Shown: positions 26,539-35,332 of the stretch, piece by piece | How the letters are laid out: each line of letters starts with the position of its first letter | Position numbering within the stretch: position 1 is the stretch's first letter | NCBI RefSeq assembly: GCF_002261335.1 | Contig: NZ_NEVL01000004.1 | Span: forward strand, 682,001-746,000 | Direction: 5' to 3' | Source of the DNA: Bordetella genomosp. 1 | GTDB taxonomy: Bacteria; Pseudomonadota; Gammaproteobacteria; Burkholderiales; Burkholderiaceae_B | Length of the DNA stretch: 64,000 bases | The notes under the pieces: generated by a model | Databases searched by the model: none | Told to the model about the DNA's origin: nothing | The model's input: only the letters and a program-made list of their open reading frames with translations | Program-made: the position numbers and the translations under genes

Positions 26539-27203
26539 AACGACTTTCACGCGATGAGTTGGCGGCCCTCGTGGCGAACGACTTGCCGGCGGGCGCCGTG
26601 GTCAACCTGGGCATAGGCATGCCTACCCTGGTCACTGATCGTTTGGACCCGTCGCGCGGGGTGCAGTTGCACAGCGAAAACGGGATCCTGGGGATGCGCC
26701 TGCTGCACGGTCACGAGACCGCGGATGGCGACCTCATCAATGCCAGCAAGCAGTCGATCGCCCTTACCGAGGGCGCCGCCATCTTCGACCACGTCTATTC
26801 GTTCTCCATCATGCGGGGCGGGCACATCGACATTACGGTACTAGGCGCCTTCGAAGTCTCCTGCCATGGCGATTTGGCGAATTGGTCGCTGGGCGCGAAC
26901 GATCCCATGCCTTCGGTGGGCGGGGCCATGGACCTAGCCGTGGGCGCGCGCAACGTCTGGGTCATGATGGAAGCGCTGACGCGCGAAGGCACGCCGCGCC
27001 TGCGCGACCGATGCGCCCTGCCCCTTACCGGCGCGGGCGTGGTTGGGCGGGTCTATACCGACATCGGCATCTTCGACGTGCGAAGCGGCGCCTTCGTCCC
27101 CTTGGCGCTGGTCGACGGCCTGACACCATCCGAGCTGGATCGCTGGATCGACGCGCCTGTGCGCATTGAAGGCGTGCCGCGGGTCCTGCATTTCAACTTC
27201 TGA
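26535..27203 (+). CDS. 3-oxoacid-type CoA-transferase subunit B
   Basis: A 222-residue beta subunit with NLGIGMP near residue 24 and SENGILG, in which E48 is the catalytic glutamate that forms the enzyme-CoA thioester. The motif is intact, so a working transferase is expected rather than an IpdAB-type hydrolase, which lacks it. It is coupled by overlap to subunit A and followed after 12 bp by the first acyl-CoA dehydrogenase. Confidence 0.94.
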   Translation: MKRLSRDELAALVANDLPAGAVVNLGIGMPTLVTDRLDPSRGVQLHSENGILGMRLLHGHETADGDLINASKQSIALTEGAAIFDHVYSFSIMRGGHIDITVLGAFEVSCHGDLANWSLGANDPMPSVGGAMDLAVGARNVWVMMEALTREGTPRLRDRCALPLTGAGVVGRVYTDIGIFDVRSGAFVPLALVDGLTPSELDRWIDAPVRIEGVPRVLHFNF

Positions 27204-27215
27204 TTTCTCTTCGCC

Positions 27216-28391
27216 ATGATACGAACCGAACATTTTCTTGAAGACGCCGAGGCGTGGTTGCGTGGCGCGCTCACGCAGCTGCGTGAAATGCATCCAGTCA
27301 CTGCGTCCCACACCCAGGAGTGCCGGCAGGTCTGGAACCGAATGCTTTGCGACGCCGATCTCATCGCGCTCACGTGGCCACGAGAGCATGGGGGCCGAGA
27401 ACTCAGCACCGCCACCCTGATCTCTTTTCACGAACTGTGCGCGCGTATGCACGCGCCCCAGCCCATCAACAGCATCGCCCACGCAATCCTGGCGCCTACC
27501 CTGCTGCGGTTCGGCACACCCGAACAAAAGGCAAAGTTCCTTCCCGGCATCCGCCAAGGCAGCGAAATCTGGTGCCAAGGCTACTCCGAGCCCCAGACCG
27601 GGTCCGACCTGTCATCCGTGCGCACCCGGGCCCGACCAGACGGTTCCGGCTGGTGCGTCAGCGGCCGCAAAATCTGGACAACTCAGGCGCATCTGGCGAA
27701 ATGGTGCTTCGCACTTGTGCGCACCGATCCCGACAGCCAGGCCCACCGCGGGCTGAGCTTCATGCTCATCGACATGCAGGCAGACGGGGTGCGGGTCGAA
27801 CCCATCCGCCAGATGACGGGTGAAGCCGATTACAACGAGGTTTTGTTCGACGCGACGCCGGTCCCGGACGGCAGCATTCTGGGTGACGCCGGCGGAGGTT
27901 GGCGCATCGCCATGGCGGCCGCCGAATACGAGCGCGGCATCTATTTCATGCCTCGTGTTGTCCAGCTGGAAGACGAACTGCGGCAATTGACCGACGCGCT
28001 GGCACAGGTCCGGCTCGGCCAAGCCGAGCGCGCGGTGGAGGAGCACCGCGTGCGCGAGTTGGCCGATTTGTGCCACGTCATTCGCTGGCGGGTGGATCGT
28101 GTGCTGCGGCAGGTCGCCGAAGGCAACACGCCTGGCATCGACGGCGCCATGCTCAAGCTGCTGTGGAGTGAAACCCGCCAGAAGATCTGGGAGCAGCGCG
28201 TCGCGCTGCTGGGCGAAGCTGCCATCCTCGGTCCTCAAGCAAGCGCGCCGCATGCCGACACGGCTAGCGTGCTACGCGAATTCCTGTGGTCGCGCGCCGA
28301 GACCATCGTGGCCGGCACCTCGGAAATTCAACGCAATATCGTGGGCGAACGCCTGCTCGGCCTGCCCAAGGACAAGGCACAACATGCATAG
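27216..28391 (+). CDS. Acyl-CoA dehydrogenase, subunit with full C-terminal motif
   Basis: A 391-residue flavin-dependent acyl-CoA dehydrogenase. FAD/substrate motifs are WCQGYSEPQTGSDLSS, the WTTQAHLAKWCF segment and the C-terminal AGTSEIQRNIVGERLLG. The gene overlaps the next acyl-CoA dehydrogenase by 8 bp. Pairs of unlike subunits encoded together are known in steroid catabolism as alpha2beta2 heteromers (ChsE and relatives), and the same pairing recurs at 38505-40831. It would introduce a 2,3 double bond into the CoA-activated acid. Confidence 0.93.
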   Translation: MIRTEHFLEDAEAWLRGALTQLREMHPVTASHTQECRQVWNRMLCDADLIALTWPREHGGRELSTATLISFHELCARMHAPQPINSIAHAILAPTLLRFGTPEQKAKFLPGIRQGSEIWCQGYSEPQTGSDLSSVRTRARPDGSGWCVSGRKIWTTQAHLAKWCFALVRTDPDSQAHRGLSFMLIDMQADGVRVEPIRQMTGEADYNEVLFDATPVPDGSILGDAGGGWRIAMAAAEYERGIYFMPRVVQLEDELRQLTDALAQVRLGQAERAVEEHRVRELADLCHVIRWRVDRVLRQVAEGNTPGIDGAMLKLLWSETRQKIWEQRVALLGEAAILGPQASAPHADTASVLREFLWSRAETIVAGTSEIQRNIVGERLLGLPKDKAQHA

Positions 28392-29340
28392 CGAAATCAG
28401 GACATTGTTGTCCTCCACCTTTGGGCGTCTGTTAGAAGAGCAGCATCCTCCCGCCTACGCCCGCCGCGCTCTTGCCGCGGACGACGACGCTCAGCGCGCG
28501 CTTTGGAGGGAACTGGCGGAGGGCGGCTGGCTGGACGCTGGATCGGAAGCCTTCCAGGCCGAGTATGGCGCCGGCATCCAGCTCATGGGCGAATGGGCCG
28601 GCCACGCTCTGCTCACCTTGCCTTATGGCGCGTCGACATTCTTGGCCAGCACACTACTTGAGCAATCCCCTGCCCTCTCAGAGGTTATGCTGGATCTGGT
28701 CGTGCATCCGGCTAGCATCCGCTGTGACCGTGGCGACGACGAGCAGGGGTGGATCGACGCCTACGGCCCCGCCGCCCAATATCTGCGGCTGAGCCGCCAG
28801 GACCAGGGCTGGCTGATGGCACGTTACGACCCGGCAAAGCTCGAACCGGTCCAGGGGCTGGACCCAACGGTCGCGCTCGCTCGTCTGTGTGGACCGGCCA
28901 TCGCGCAGGCCGACCTGCCTGCCACGCTAGTTCTGCCCGCGGTACAACGCCATCTGGCCTTCGTGCTGGCGCAATTAACCGGCACAGCTGGGGCGGCCCT
29001 GGACTTGGCAATCGCCTACGCCAAAGAGCGCGAGCAATTTGGCCGGCCCATCGGGCAGTTCCAGGCGATCAAGCACTCACTGGTTGACGCCTGGACCGGT
29101 CTGGATAACAGCCGTTATGCCGTGGAAGCCCTGCTGGCAGTGCGCTCGTCACCGGATCCGGAGCTTGCAGCGCTGGCCGCTCGACTGACTGCTAACGCGT
29201 CGCGTCGTGCCGTCAAGCTTGCGATACAGGTGCATGGGGGCATAGGGTTCTCCTGGGAACATGACGCCCAGCTTTACCTGAAACGCGCATACCGCTTGGC
29301 AATCGAGGCCGAAAGGTTAGCCACGCTAATGCGGAGCTGA
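28384..29340 (+). CDS. Acyl-CoA dehydrogenase, short second subunit
   Basis: A 318-residue protein, shorter than the usual 380-400, starting MHSEIRTLLSSTFGRLLEEQ at 28384 inside the end of the previous gene. The C-terminal domain is clear: EREQFGRPIGQFQAIKH and VHGGIGFSWEHDAQLY. The TSEIQ segment of its partner is missing, as expected for the second subunit of a heteromeric enzyme. The N-terminal domain is shortened. An in-frame longer reading from 28099 is a shadow of the partner gene. This is the last gene of the module A operon. Confidence 0.88.
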   Translation: MHSEIRTLLSSTFGRLLEEQHPPAYARRALAADDDAQRALWRELAEGGWLDAGSEAFQAEYGAGIQLMGEWAGHALLTLPYGASTFLASTLLEQSPALSEVMLDLVVHPASIRCDRGDDEQGWIDAYGPAAQYLRLSRQDQGWLMARYDPAKLEPVQGLDPTVALARLCGPAIAQADLPATLVLPAVQRHLAFVLAQLTGTAGAALDLAIAYAKEREQFGRPIGQFQAIKHSLVDAWTGLDNSRYAVEALLAVRSSPDPELAALAARLTANASRRAVKLAIQVHGGIGFSWEHDAQLYLKRAYRLAIEAERLATLMRS

Positions 29341-29748
29341 CGTTGCATCGCATGAGCGCCCGCGATTGCAACACGGAGGTAGCTGTCCAGCGACAACGGC
29401 GCTCAACAGCTACGGCCGCAGCCGAGACCGTAGCTTCCAAATGAAAGTGAGGAATAAAGTCGGTCGCAGGCTGTTCGGATTCGTAAAGGGTGGGGCGGCT
29501 ATCCGATCAAGAGCGACCAGCAGATCGCGTACGACCTGCTGGAACAAAACGCGTGTTGATCATCCACGGCACCCGTTTCAATTGGGTCAACCACGACCAC
29601 TTCCGCGTGGTGTTCCTGCCCAACATGAAAGACCTGACGGAAGCCATCGGCCGAATTGAGCGCTTCCTGTCGCGCATGCGCAAGGAAGGATCAGTCCCCG
29701 CAGCCCCGCCGCGCGGCAGCCCGGTTGTCGCGCGCGCTTCTCGCAGTC
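29341..29748. other. Intergenic gap between modules A and B, with an aminotransferase relic
   Basis: After the module A stop there is an imperfect hairpin (GTTGCA-TCGC against GCGATTGCAAC, about 29342-29371), then about 120 bp with nothing recognisable, then the aminotransferase relic at 29495-29700 and a GC-rich tail up to the thioesterase stop. Confidence 0.5.
29495..29700 (+). pseudogene. Relic of the C-terminal end of an AlaT-type aminotransferase
   Basis: Two frames joined end to end read like the C-terminus of a class I/II alanine aminotransferase. First comes GYPIKSDQQIAYDLLEQ, then after a frame change KRVLIIHGTRFNWVNHDHF and RVVFLPNMKDLTEAIGRIERF. The change of frame falls in the A-run at 29546-29549, where one extra A would restore a continuous frame. 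No start and no N-terminal two-thirds are present. It looks like the stump of a chromosomal gene cut by rearrangement at the module junction. Confidence 0.75.
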
Positions 29749-30159
29749 TCAGTCACGCACGGCGAAGATCGCGTTGGCCTTGAGCACATTGCGATCTCCC
29801 ACCCGCACATAGCAGGTGGCATAGATCAGGCGGCGGCCGCGCTTGTCGATCGTGACGTGCACCTCCAACCAGTCATCCATCTTCACGCTGCTCAGGTAGT
29901 CCAGCGCCATCTGCGCCGTGACCACCGCCGTGCCGGTTTCCTCCACCAGCACGGTGCCCAGCGCGCAATCCACCAGCGTGGCCAGGAAACCGCCATGCGC
30001 GATGCCGTGCACATTGGCATGCGCCGGCGTGATCCGCACCGCCAGTACCTTCTCCGAAGCGTCCCAGTACAGCTCGCCCAGATCCGCCATGCGGGTCATG
30101 AAGGCGCTGGTCGAGTCCCAGGGGACATATTGGCCAGGTATGTTCAAACTGGATCCCAC
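29749..30159 (-). CDS. PaaI-family hotdog thioesterase
   Basis: A 136-residue hotdog-fold thioesterase with the motif NVHGIAHGGFLATLVDCALG, which holds the conserved HGG and the acidic residue of PaaI-like acyl-CoA thioesterases. It overlaps the SDR stop by 16 bp and so is the second gene of a two-gene minus-strand operon. It probably hydrolyses a pathway acyl-CoA to free CoA, as a release valve. A second member of the family is at 60920-61318. Confidence 0.88.
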   Translation of the reverse strand: MGSSLNIPGQYVPWDSTSAFMTRMADLGELYWDASEKVLAVRITPAHANVHGIAHGGFLATLVDCALGTVLVEETGTAVVTAQMALDYLSSVKMDDWLEVHVTIDKRGRRLIYATCYVRVGDRNVLKANAIFAVRD

Positions 30160-31049
30160 GAGAAAACATCAGCGGACGTGTCCAGCGGCATGAACGATGC
30201 GCGCAGTGCCGTCATGCCATGCTCGGCGATGCCCTGCGCCGTCCAACCGTCGGAGCTGTGCACCGATCGAACGGGCCGCGACTGGCTCATCAGGAAGATC
30301 TCGTTGAGCCGGATCGCGAAGATCTGCCCAGAGACATCGCGCGAGGCATCGGACGCAAGATAGCAGACAAGCGGCGCGATCGTCTCGGGCCCCATGCGGC
30401 GAATCTTCTCGACGTGGCGCGCCTGCTCGGGCGTCCTAGCCGGAATCGTCTCGGTCATTCGGCTCCACGCCAGGGGTGCGATGCAATTGGAGCGCACGCC
30501 GAATGCCGCCATGTCGAGCGCCATGGCCTTGGACAGGCCTACGATGCCCAGCTTGGCCGCGCAGTAGTTCGCCTGGCCGCGATTGCCGATCACCGCGGAG
30601 TTCGACGTCATGTTGATCAGGCTGCCCGTCTGCTGCGCGCGGAAGTGCGCGGCTACCGCATGGCTCAGGTTGAAAGTGCCGTACAAATGCACGCGCACCA
30701 CCGCGTCGAAGTCTTCGGGCGTCAGCCGGTGGAACATTTTGTCGCGCACGATGCCCGCGTTGTTGACGATGGCGTCGACACGGCCATAGGTGTCCAGCGC
30801 GGCTTGCACGATGCGTTTGGCCGATGCGTACTCGTCCACCGAGTCGCCGCTGGCGACCGCCTCGCCTCCCGCCGCCCGGATCTCGTCGGACACCTGCTGC
30901 GCTGTGCCCCGCACGGAGCCCGCGCCGTCCAGCGTCACGCCCAGGTCATTGACGACCACGCGCGCGCCCTCTTGCGCCAGTGCCAATGCCGCGGCGCGCC
31001 CAATGCCTTGCGCTGCACCCGTCACCACCACCACCTTACCTTCCAGCAT
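30144..31049 (-). CDS. SDR-family dehydrogenase, close paralogue of the module A SDR
   Basis: A 301-residue classical SDR with TGAAQGIG (10-17), NNAG (96-99), Y162 and K166 in YCAAK, the same length and C-terminal extension as the protein at 24085-24990. Long identical stretches such as DKMFHRLTPEDFDAVV and GNRGQANYCAAKLGIVGLSK show recent duplication or strong selection. It is divergent from the LysR gene at 31158, with a 108-bp shared promoter region. It likely oxidises the equivalent hydroxyacyl-CoA in module B. Confidence 0.92.
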   Translation of the reverse strand: MLEGKVVVVTGAAQGIGRAAALALAQEGARVVVNDLGVTLDGAGSVRGTAQQVSDEIRAAGGEAVASGDSVDEYASAKRIVQAALDTYGRVDAIVNNAGIVRDKMFHRLTPEDFDAVVRVHLYGTFNLSHAVAAHFRAQQTGSLINMTSNSAVIGNRGQANYCAAKLGIVGLSKAMALDMAAFGVRSNCIAPLAWSRMTETIPARTPEQARHVEKIRRMGPETIAPLVCYLASDASRDVSGQIFAIRLNEIFLMSQSRPVRSVHSSDGWTAQGIAEHGMTALRASFMPLDTSADVFSWDPV

Positions 31050-31157
31050 GTCTGTCTCCAGTGTTTCGAAGCGAATCGAGAATTTCGTGGCTCGTCGCGC
31101 ATCGGCGCGAATGCCCGCTAGAATTGCAAAAAAACCCTATAAAACGAGGATGACGGC

Positions 31158-32072
31158 ATGCGCTACGAACTGACCGACCTGAAGCTTTTCCTGGCGATCG
31201 CCGATGCCAAGAGCCTGTCGGGCGGCGCAGACACCGTCCATCTCACGGCCTCGTCGGCCAGCTACCGCCTGAAGAACCTCGAACTGGCCATGGGCGTGCC
31301 GCTGTTCAAGCGCGAGGCGCGCGGCATGGAACTGACGACCGAAGGCGAGTTCGTGCTCAAGCACGTGCGCACCCTGTTGGCCGGCGTGGCGCGCATGCAC
31401 GGCGAGGTCAGCGGCTTCGCCAGCGGACTCAAGGGCAACGTCAAGCTGTTTGCCAACAGCAGTTCGCTCAACAGTTTCATCGTGCCCAGCCTGGCGCGCT
31501 TTCTCAGTGCCAATCCCAGCGTCAACATCCAGCTCGAGGAACGCTCCAGCACCGCCATCGAATCGGCCATCGCGGGCGGCGAGGCGGACATCGGCATCTT
31601 TGCCGGCCACGCCGAATCCGCCGGGGTCGAGGCGGTGCGCTATGCCGTCGATGAACTGGTGATCGCCGCGCCGCTGGACCATCCCATCGCCGAACACCAG
31701 GTCGTGCGCTTTCCCGCCGCGCTCGACCTGGACTTCGTCTGCATGAGCCGCAACAGCAGCAACTACATCTTCCTGCGCGACATGGCCAAGCTGGCCGGCA
31801 AGATGCTGCGCATCCGCATCCACGTGCACACCTTCGAGGCCGCGCTGTCAATGGTGGAGGCCGGCGTGGGCGTCAGCCTGGTGCCGCGCAGCATCGCGGC
31901 GGCGGCCCTGCGCACGCAGCGCATCGCCGCCGTGGCCCTGAACGAGCCCTGGGCGCTGCGCGAGCTGACGTTGGTCACCTCGGCCTCCACGCCCATCTCG
32001 CCCTTTGTCGAGCAGATCGCCCGTTACCTGCTGGACGACCCGGTCGTGGCGGCCACCCGCCAGGGACGCTGA
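31158..32072 (+). CDS. LysR-family transcriptional regulator
   Basis: A 304-residue LysR protein starting MRYELTDLKLFLAIADAKSLSGGA, with the helix-turn-helix in about 17-37 (LSGGADTVHLTASSASYRLK). It belongs to a different LysR branch from the two in module A. It is divergent from the SDR/thioesterase pair and ends 7 bp from the convergent hydratase gene. It probably controls module B genes. Confidence 0.92.
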   Translation: MRYELTDLKLFLAIADAKSLSGGADTVHLTASSASYRLKNLELAMGVPLFKREARGMELTTEGEFVLKHVRTLLAGVARMHGEVSGFASGLKGNVKLFANSSSLNSFIVPSLARFLSANPSVNIQLEERSSTAIESAIAGGEADIGIFAGHAESAGVEAVRYAVDELVIAAPLDHPIAEHQVVRFPAALDLDFVCMSRNSSNYIFLRDMAKLAGKMLRIRIHVHTFEAALSMVEAGVGVSLVPRSIAAAALRTQRIAAVALNEPWALRELTLVTSASTPISPFVEQIARYLLDDPVVAATRQGR

Positions 32073-32079
32073 GTCTGCG

Positions 32080-32877
32080 CTAGCCCGCTTGTTTCTCGCG
32101 CTTGCGCGCCAAGAACTCGTTCATGAAGCGCTGCGGTTCCCCCGTGTTGAAGGCGCGGCCAAACTCGGCCACGCTGTCCTCGATGGCCTCGTCGATCGAC
32201 ATCCGGTCCCAGCGGCGCAGCAGCGTCTTCTGTTGACGCAGCACCGCTGGCCCCAATGCGGCCAGCGCCAGCGCCTGCGTGCGCACCGCCTCGTCCAGGC
32301 CCTCGGCTGGCACAGCCTCGTTCACAAGGCCCCAGGCCAGCGCCTTGGACGCGTCGACCAGATCGCCGGCCAGCAGCATCCATGCGGTATGCGCCGAGCC
32401 GATCAGCGAGGGCATCAGCGCCGCATGAATCACCGAAGGAATTCCCACCTTGACCTCGGGCATGCCAAACTGCGCATGATCGGCGGTGATGCGCAGGTCG
32501 CAGGCCAGCGCCAACTCCATGCCGCCGCCCAGGCACCAGCCGGGAATGCGCGCGATGACCGGCACGGGGAAGTGGCGGACCGCGTTGCAGAGGTCGCGAA
32601 GATTGGAAATGAAGTGGCGGGCCGAGGCCTCGTCCAGCGCGGCCATCTCGGCGATGTCCGCGCCCGCGACAAATGCCCGGTCGCCCGTGCCGCGCAACAC
32701 CAGCACGCGCACTGCGGGGTTGTCGGCCAGGCGAACCATTGCATCGCGCAGATCGGTCATCACCGGTGTGCCCAGGATGTTCAACACGCCCGCGTTGGCG
32801 ATGGTCAGGACGCCGACACCCTCGGCGTCGATGTCCGCCCTGGCGTGGACAAGCTCAAAGGAATACGTGCTGCTCAT
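32080..32877 (-). CDS. Enoyl-CoA hydratase/isomerase family protein
   Basis: A 265-residue crotonase-fold protein, paralogous to 19548-20342. It shares the FVAGADI oxyanion segment and the two glutamates E121 (GGGMELALA) and E141 (GMPEVKVG), so hydratase activity is likely. The start at 32877 follows the Bug stop by 11 bp; in-frame sequence further upstream runs through the Bug gene and is not coding. It ends the operon CaiB-Bug-hydratase. Confidence 0.9.
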   Translation of the reverse strand: MSSTYSFELVHARADIDAEGVGVLTIANAGVLNILGTPVMTDLRDAMVRLADNPAVRVLVLRGTGDRAFVAGADIAEMAALDEASARHFISNLRDLCNAVRHFPVPVIARIPGWCLGGGMELALACDLRITADHAQFGMPEVKVGIPSVIHAALMPSLIGSAHTAWMLLAGDLVDASKALAWGLVNEAVPAEGLDEAVRTQALALAALGPAVLRQQKTLLRRWDRMSIDEAIEDSVAEFGRAFNTGEPQRFMNEFLARKREKQAG

Positions 32878-32888
32878 GATCCAATCTC

Positions 32889-33857
32889 CTAGTTCATCTT
32901 TTCGAACTTGATGTCCTCGACCACCTTGCCCCAGTGGCCATACGACTCGGCGATCAACTGGCCGAAGACCTTGCGCGGCATGTAGGCGGGAATGGCGCCC
33001 TGCTTCTCGATGGCCTCGATGGTGGCGGGGTCGGCCAGCGTTTCCTTCACCGCGGCGTTCAGCTTGTCCAGCACGGCGTCCGGCGTACCGGCGGGCGCGG
33101 CCAGCCCGAACCACGAGGGATTGTTCATGGCGGGCAGCCCCGCTTCCGCGTACGTCGGCACGTCGGGCAGCACCTTCAGGCGCTGCTGGGCGGCCACCGC
33201 CAGCGGTCGGATGCGCTGCGCCTGCATCAACGGATAGGACGAAGGAATGTTGTCGAAGACCACCTGCACCTGGCCGGCCACCAGGTCGTTCAGCGCCGGG
33301 CCCAGTCCCTTGTACGGCACGTGCAGCATGCGCGTGCCCGTGGTCTGCATGAACAGTTCGCCGTTCATGTGGCTCAGCCCGCCGTTGCCGGATGAACCGA
33401 ACGCGTACTTGTCCGGCGAGGCCTTCAGCAGGGCCAGGAAGGCGCCGATGTCCTTAACAGGCAGTTCGGGATTGACCACCAGCACATTGGGCACGTCGGC
33501 CAGGTTGCTGATCGGCGCGAAGTCCTTGACCGGGTCGTAGGCCTGCTTGACATACACGTTGGGATTCACGGCGTGCGAACTCTCTACCGCCATGACCAGC
33601 GTATAACCGTCGGCGGGCTGGCGGGCCGCAAAGGCCGAACCGATGTTGCCGCCCGCGCCAGGCCGGTTCTCGATGATGACCGACTGGCCCAGCACCATGC
33701 CCAGCTTGTTGCCGACCACGCGGGCGACGATGTCGGTGGTGCCGCCCACGGCATAGGGCACGACCAGGCGGATGGGTTTGTCGGGATAGCCGGCGGCGGC
33801 AGCAGGCAAGGCCGCGCAGGCCAGCAACGCGGCCAGGGCGTGATGGATGATTTTTAT
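32889..33857 (-). CDS. Bug/TctC-type solute receptor with apparent AUA start
   Basis: About 322 residues: a signal peptide (IKIIHHALAALLACAALPAAAA) and a mature Bug domain (YPDKPIRLVVPYAVGG, VIIENRPGAGGNIG, PADGYTL, LHVPYKGLGPALNDLVAG, LPDVPTYAEAG). No ATG, GTG or TTG fits the start. The ribosome-binding site TGGAG lies 6-7 bp before an ATA codon at 33857-33855, exactly where the signal peptide should begin. It either starts at AUA or CUG at low efficiency, or has lost its start by an ATG-to-ATA change. It lies 17 bp after CaiB and 11 bp before the hydratase. Confidence 0.82.
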   Translation of the reverse strand: MKIIHHALAALLACAALPAAAAGYPDKPIRLVVPYAVGGTTDIVARVVGNKLGMVLGQSVIIENRPGAGGNIGSAFAARQPADGYTLVMAVESSHAVNPNVYVKQAYDPVKDFAPISNLADVPNVLVVNPELPVKDIGAFLALLKASPDKYAFGSSGNGGLSHMNGELFMQTTGTRMLHVPYKGLGPALNDLVAGQVQVVFDNIPSSYPLMQAQRIRPLAVAAQQRLKVLPDVPTYAEAGLPAMNNPSWFGLAAPAGTPDAVLDKLNAAVKETLADPATIEAIEKQGAIPAYMPRKVFGQLIAESYGHWGKVVEDIKFEKMN

Positions 33858-33874
33858 TGCAGTCTCCAGTGTGG

Positions 33875-35059
33875 TTATCGATTCTTCGTCGCGTCCGCCA
33901 GCACGGCGCCGGTGTGCTCGCCTAGCAGGGGCGGCGCGCTGCCCAGCGATTGCGCGGGCGTGCCAGCCAACAAGGGATTGCGTACCAGCCTGACCGGGCC
34001 CAGCACCGGATGCGTCGCTTCTTGCAGCAGTTGCCTGTGCTTGACCTGTGGATGCGCGAACACCTCGTCCAGCGTGTGGATCGGCCCCCAGGGCACGCCC
34101 GCCGCGTCGAACGCATCGGTCCAGCGGATGCGGGCCTCGCGCGCCAACACCTCGGCGATCAGAGGACGCAGGATCGCCATGTTGACTAGCCGCGCGCTGT
34201 TGGTGCGAAAGCGCGCATCGCTGGCCCAATGCGGCTGTTGGACGACGCCGCAGAATTTCGTGAACTGGCCGTCGTTGCCGATCGCCAGGATCAGGTGGCC
34301 ATCGGCGCAGGCGAAGACCTCGTACGGCGCGCAGTTGGGATGGGCGTTGCCGGTACGTTGCGGCACCTGGCCGGACACCAGGTAGTTCGCTGCCTGGTTG
34401 GCGTTCAGCGCCACCGCCACGTCCAGCAGGCAGATGTCCAGCGACATGCCCCGCCCCGTCTGGTCTCGCTGGCGCAGCGCCGCCAACACGGCCGAGGTCG
34501 CATACATGCCGGTCATCAGGTCAACCACGGCCACGCCCGTGCGCAAGGGGCCAGCGCCCGGCGTGCCGTCGGGCTGGCCCGTATAGCTCATCAGCCCGCC
34601 CATGCCCTGGAACACGTAGTCGTAACCCGGTTTGGCCGCCAGCGGGCCATCCTGGCCATAACCCGTGATGGACAGGTATACCAGCCGTGGATTGATCTCG
34701 GACAGCGCGGTGTAGTCCAGGCCGTACTTGGCCAGTCCACCCGCCTTGTAGTTCTCGACGAACACGTCGGCATCGGCCACCAGCTCGCGGATCCGGGCTT
34801 GGCCCTGCTCGCTGGCGAAGTCGATGGCCACCGAGCGCTTGCCGCGGTTGCAGGCCATGAAATAGGCCGACATGCGGTCTTGGCCATCGGGTGCGATCTG
34901 GTCAGGCGGTCCCCAGCCGCGGGTATCGTCGCCGCGCTCGGGATGCTCGATCTTGATTACGTCCGCCCCCATGTCGGCCAGGTTTTGGGTACACCAGGGG
35001 CCTGCCAGGATGCGCGAGAGGTCGACGACCTTTACGCTGCGCAAAGCGTTGTGAAGCAT
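33875..35059 (-). CDS. CaiB/BaiF (class III) CoA-transferase
   Basis: A 394-residue CoA-transferase with VKVVDLSRILAGPWC at the start, LADMGADVIKIEHPERGD, and D180 in VVDLMTG as the expected catalytic aspartate. It heads a three-gene minus-strand operon (CaiB, Bug, hydratase) and is divergent from the Bug gene at 35333. It is the module B counterpart of 18412-19548, but its sequence is closer to the common succinyl-CoA:acid transferases. Confidence 0.93.
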   Translation of the reverse strand: MLHNALRSVKVVDLSRILAGPWCTQNLADMGADVIKIEHPERGDDTRGWGPPDQIAPDGQDRMSAYFMACNRGKRSVAIDFASEQGQARIRELVADADVFVENYKAGGLAKYGLDYTALSEINPRLVYLSITGYGQDGPLAAKPGYDYVFQGMGGLMSYTGQPDGTPGAGPLRTGVAVVDLMTGMYATSAVLAALRQRDQTGRGMSLDICLLDVAVALNANQAANYLVSGQVPQRTGNAHPNCAPYEVFACADGHLILAIGNDGQFTKFCGVVQQPHWASDARFRTNSARLVNMAILRPLIAEVLAREARIRWTDAFDAAGVPWGPIHTLDEVFAHPQVKHRQLLQEATHPVLGPVRLVRNPLLAGTPAQSLGSAPPLLGEHTGAVLADATKNR

Positions 35060-35130
35060 GTTGTCTCCGGATTTTCGGGGTATGCGAAAAATTATGTCAG
35101 CGGCATGTCCGGGCGAGGAGTCGAATGTTT

Positions 35131-35145
35131 CGAACGCAGCGTTCG
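35131..35145. promoter_or_regulatory. Palindrome in the CaiB / Bug divergent region
   Basis: CGAACGC-A-GCGTTCG is a perfect 7-bp inverted repeat with one central base, in the 273-bp gap between divergent genes. A further AGCGTTCGAATTTT copy of the half-site occurs about 60 bp downstream (near 35210). It is a likely operator for a local regulator. Confidence 0.45.
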
Positions 35146-35332
35146 CGAGGATTCAAGCAGCCCCACCCGCCCCAGAGACGGCTGCCTCGCGTTTGAGACA
35201 CACGAAGCCAGCGTTCGAATTTTCCTGATTGAGTCCCCAAAACCGCGCCTCCATACTCGTCGGGCAACGGTGACGCGCGCCCCGAAGCGCCGCGCCGTTA
35301 CGCAAGCGACTAATCAAAGATCTGGAGACAGC

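Noticed and set aside
26535-27203. IpdB-type ring-opening hydrolase instead of CoA-transferase
   Set aside because: The SENG motif with the catalytic glutamate of CoA-transferases is intact, and IpdAB-type enzymes lack it.
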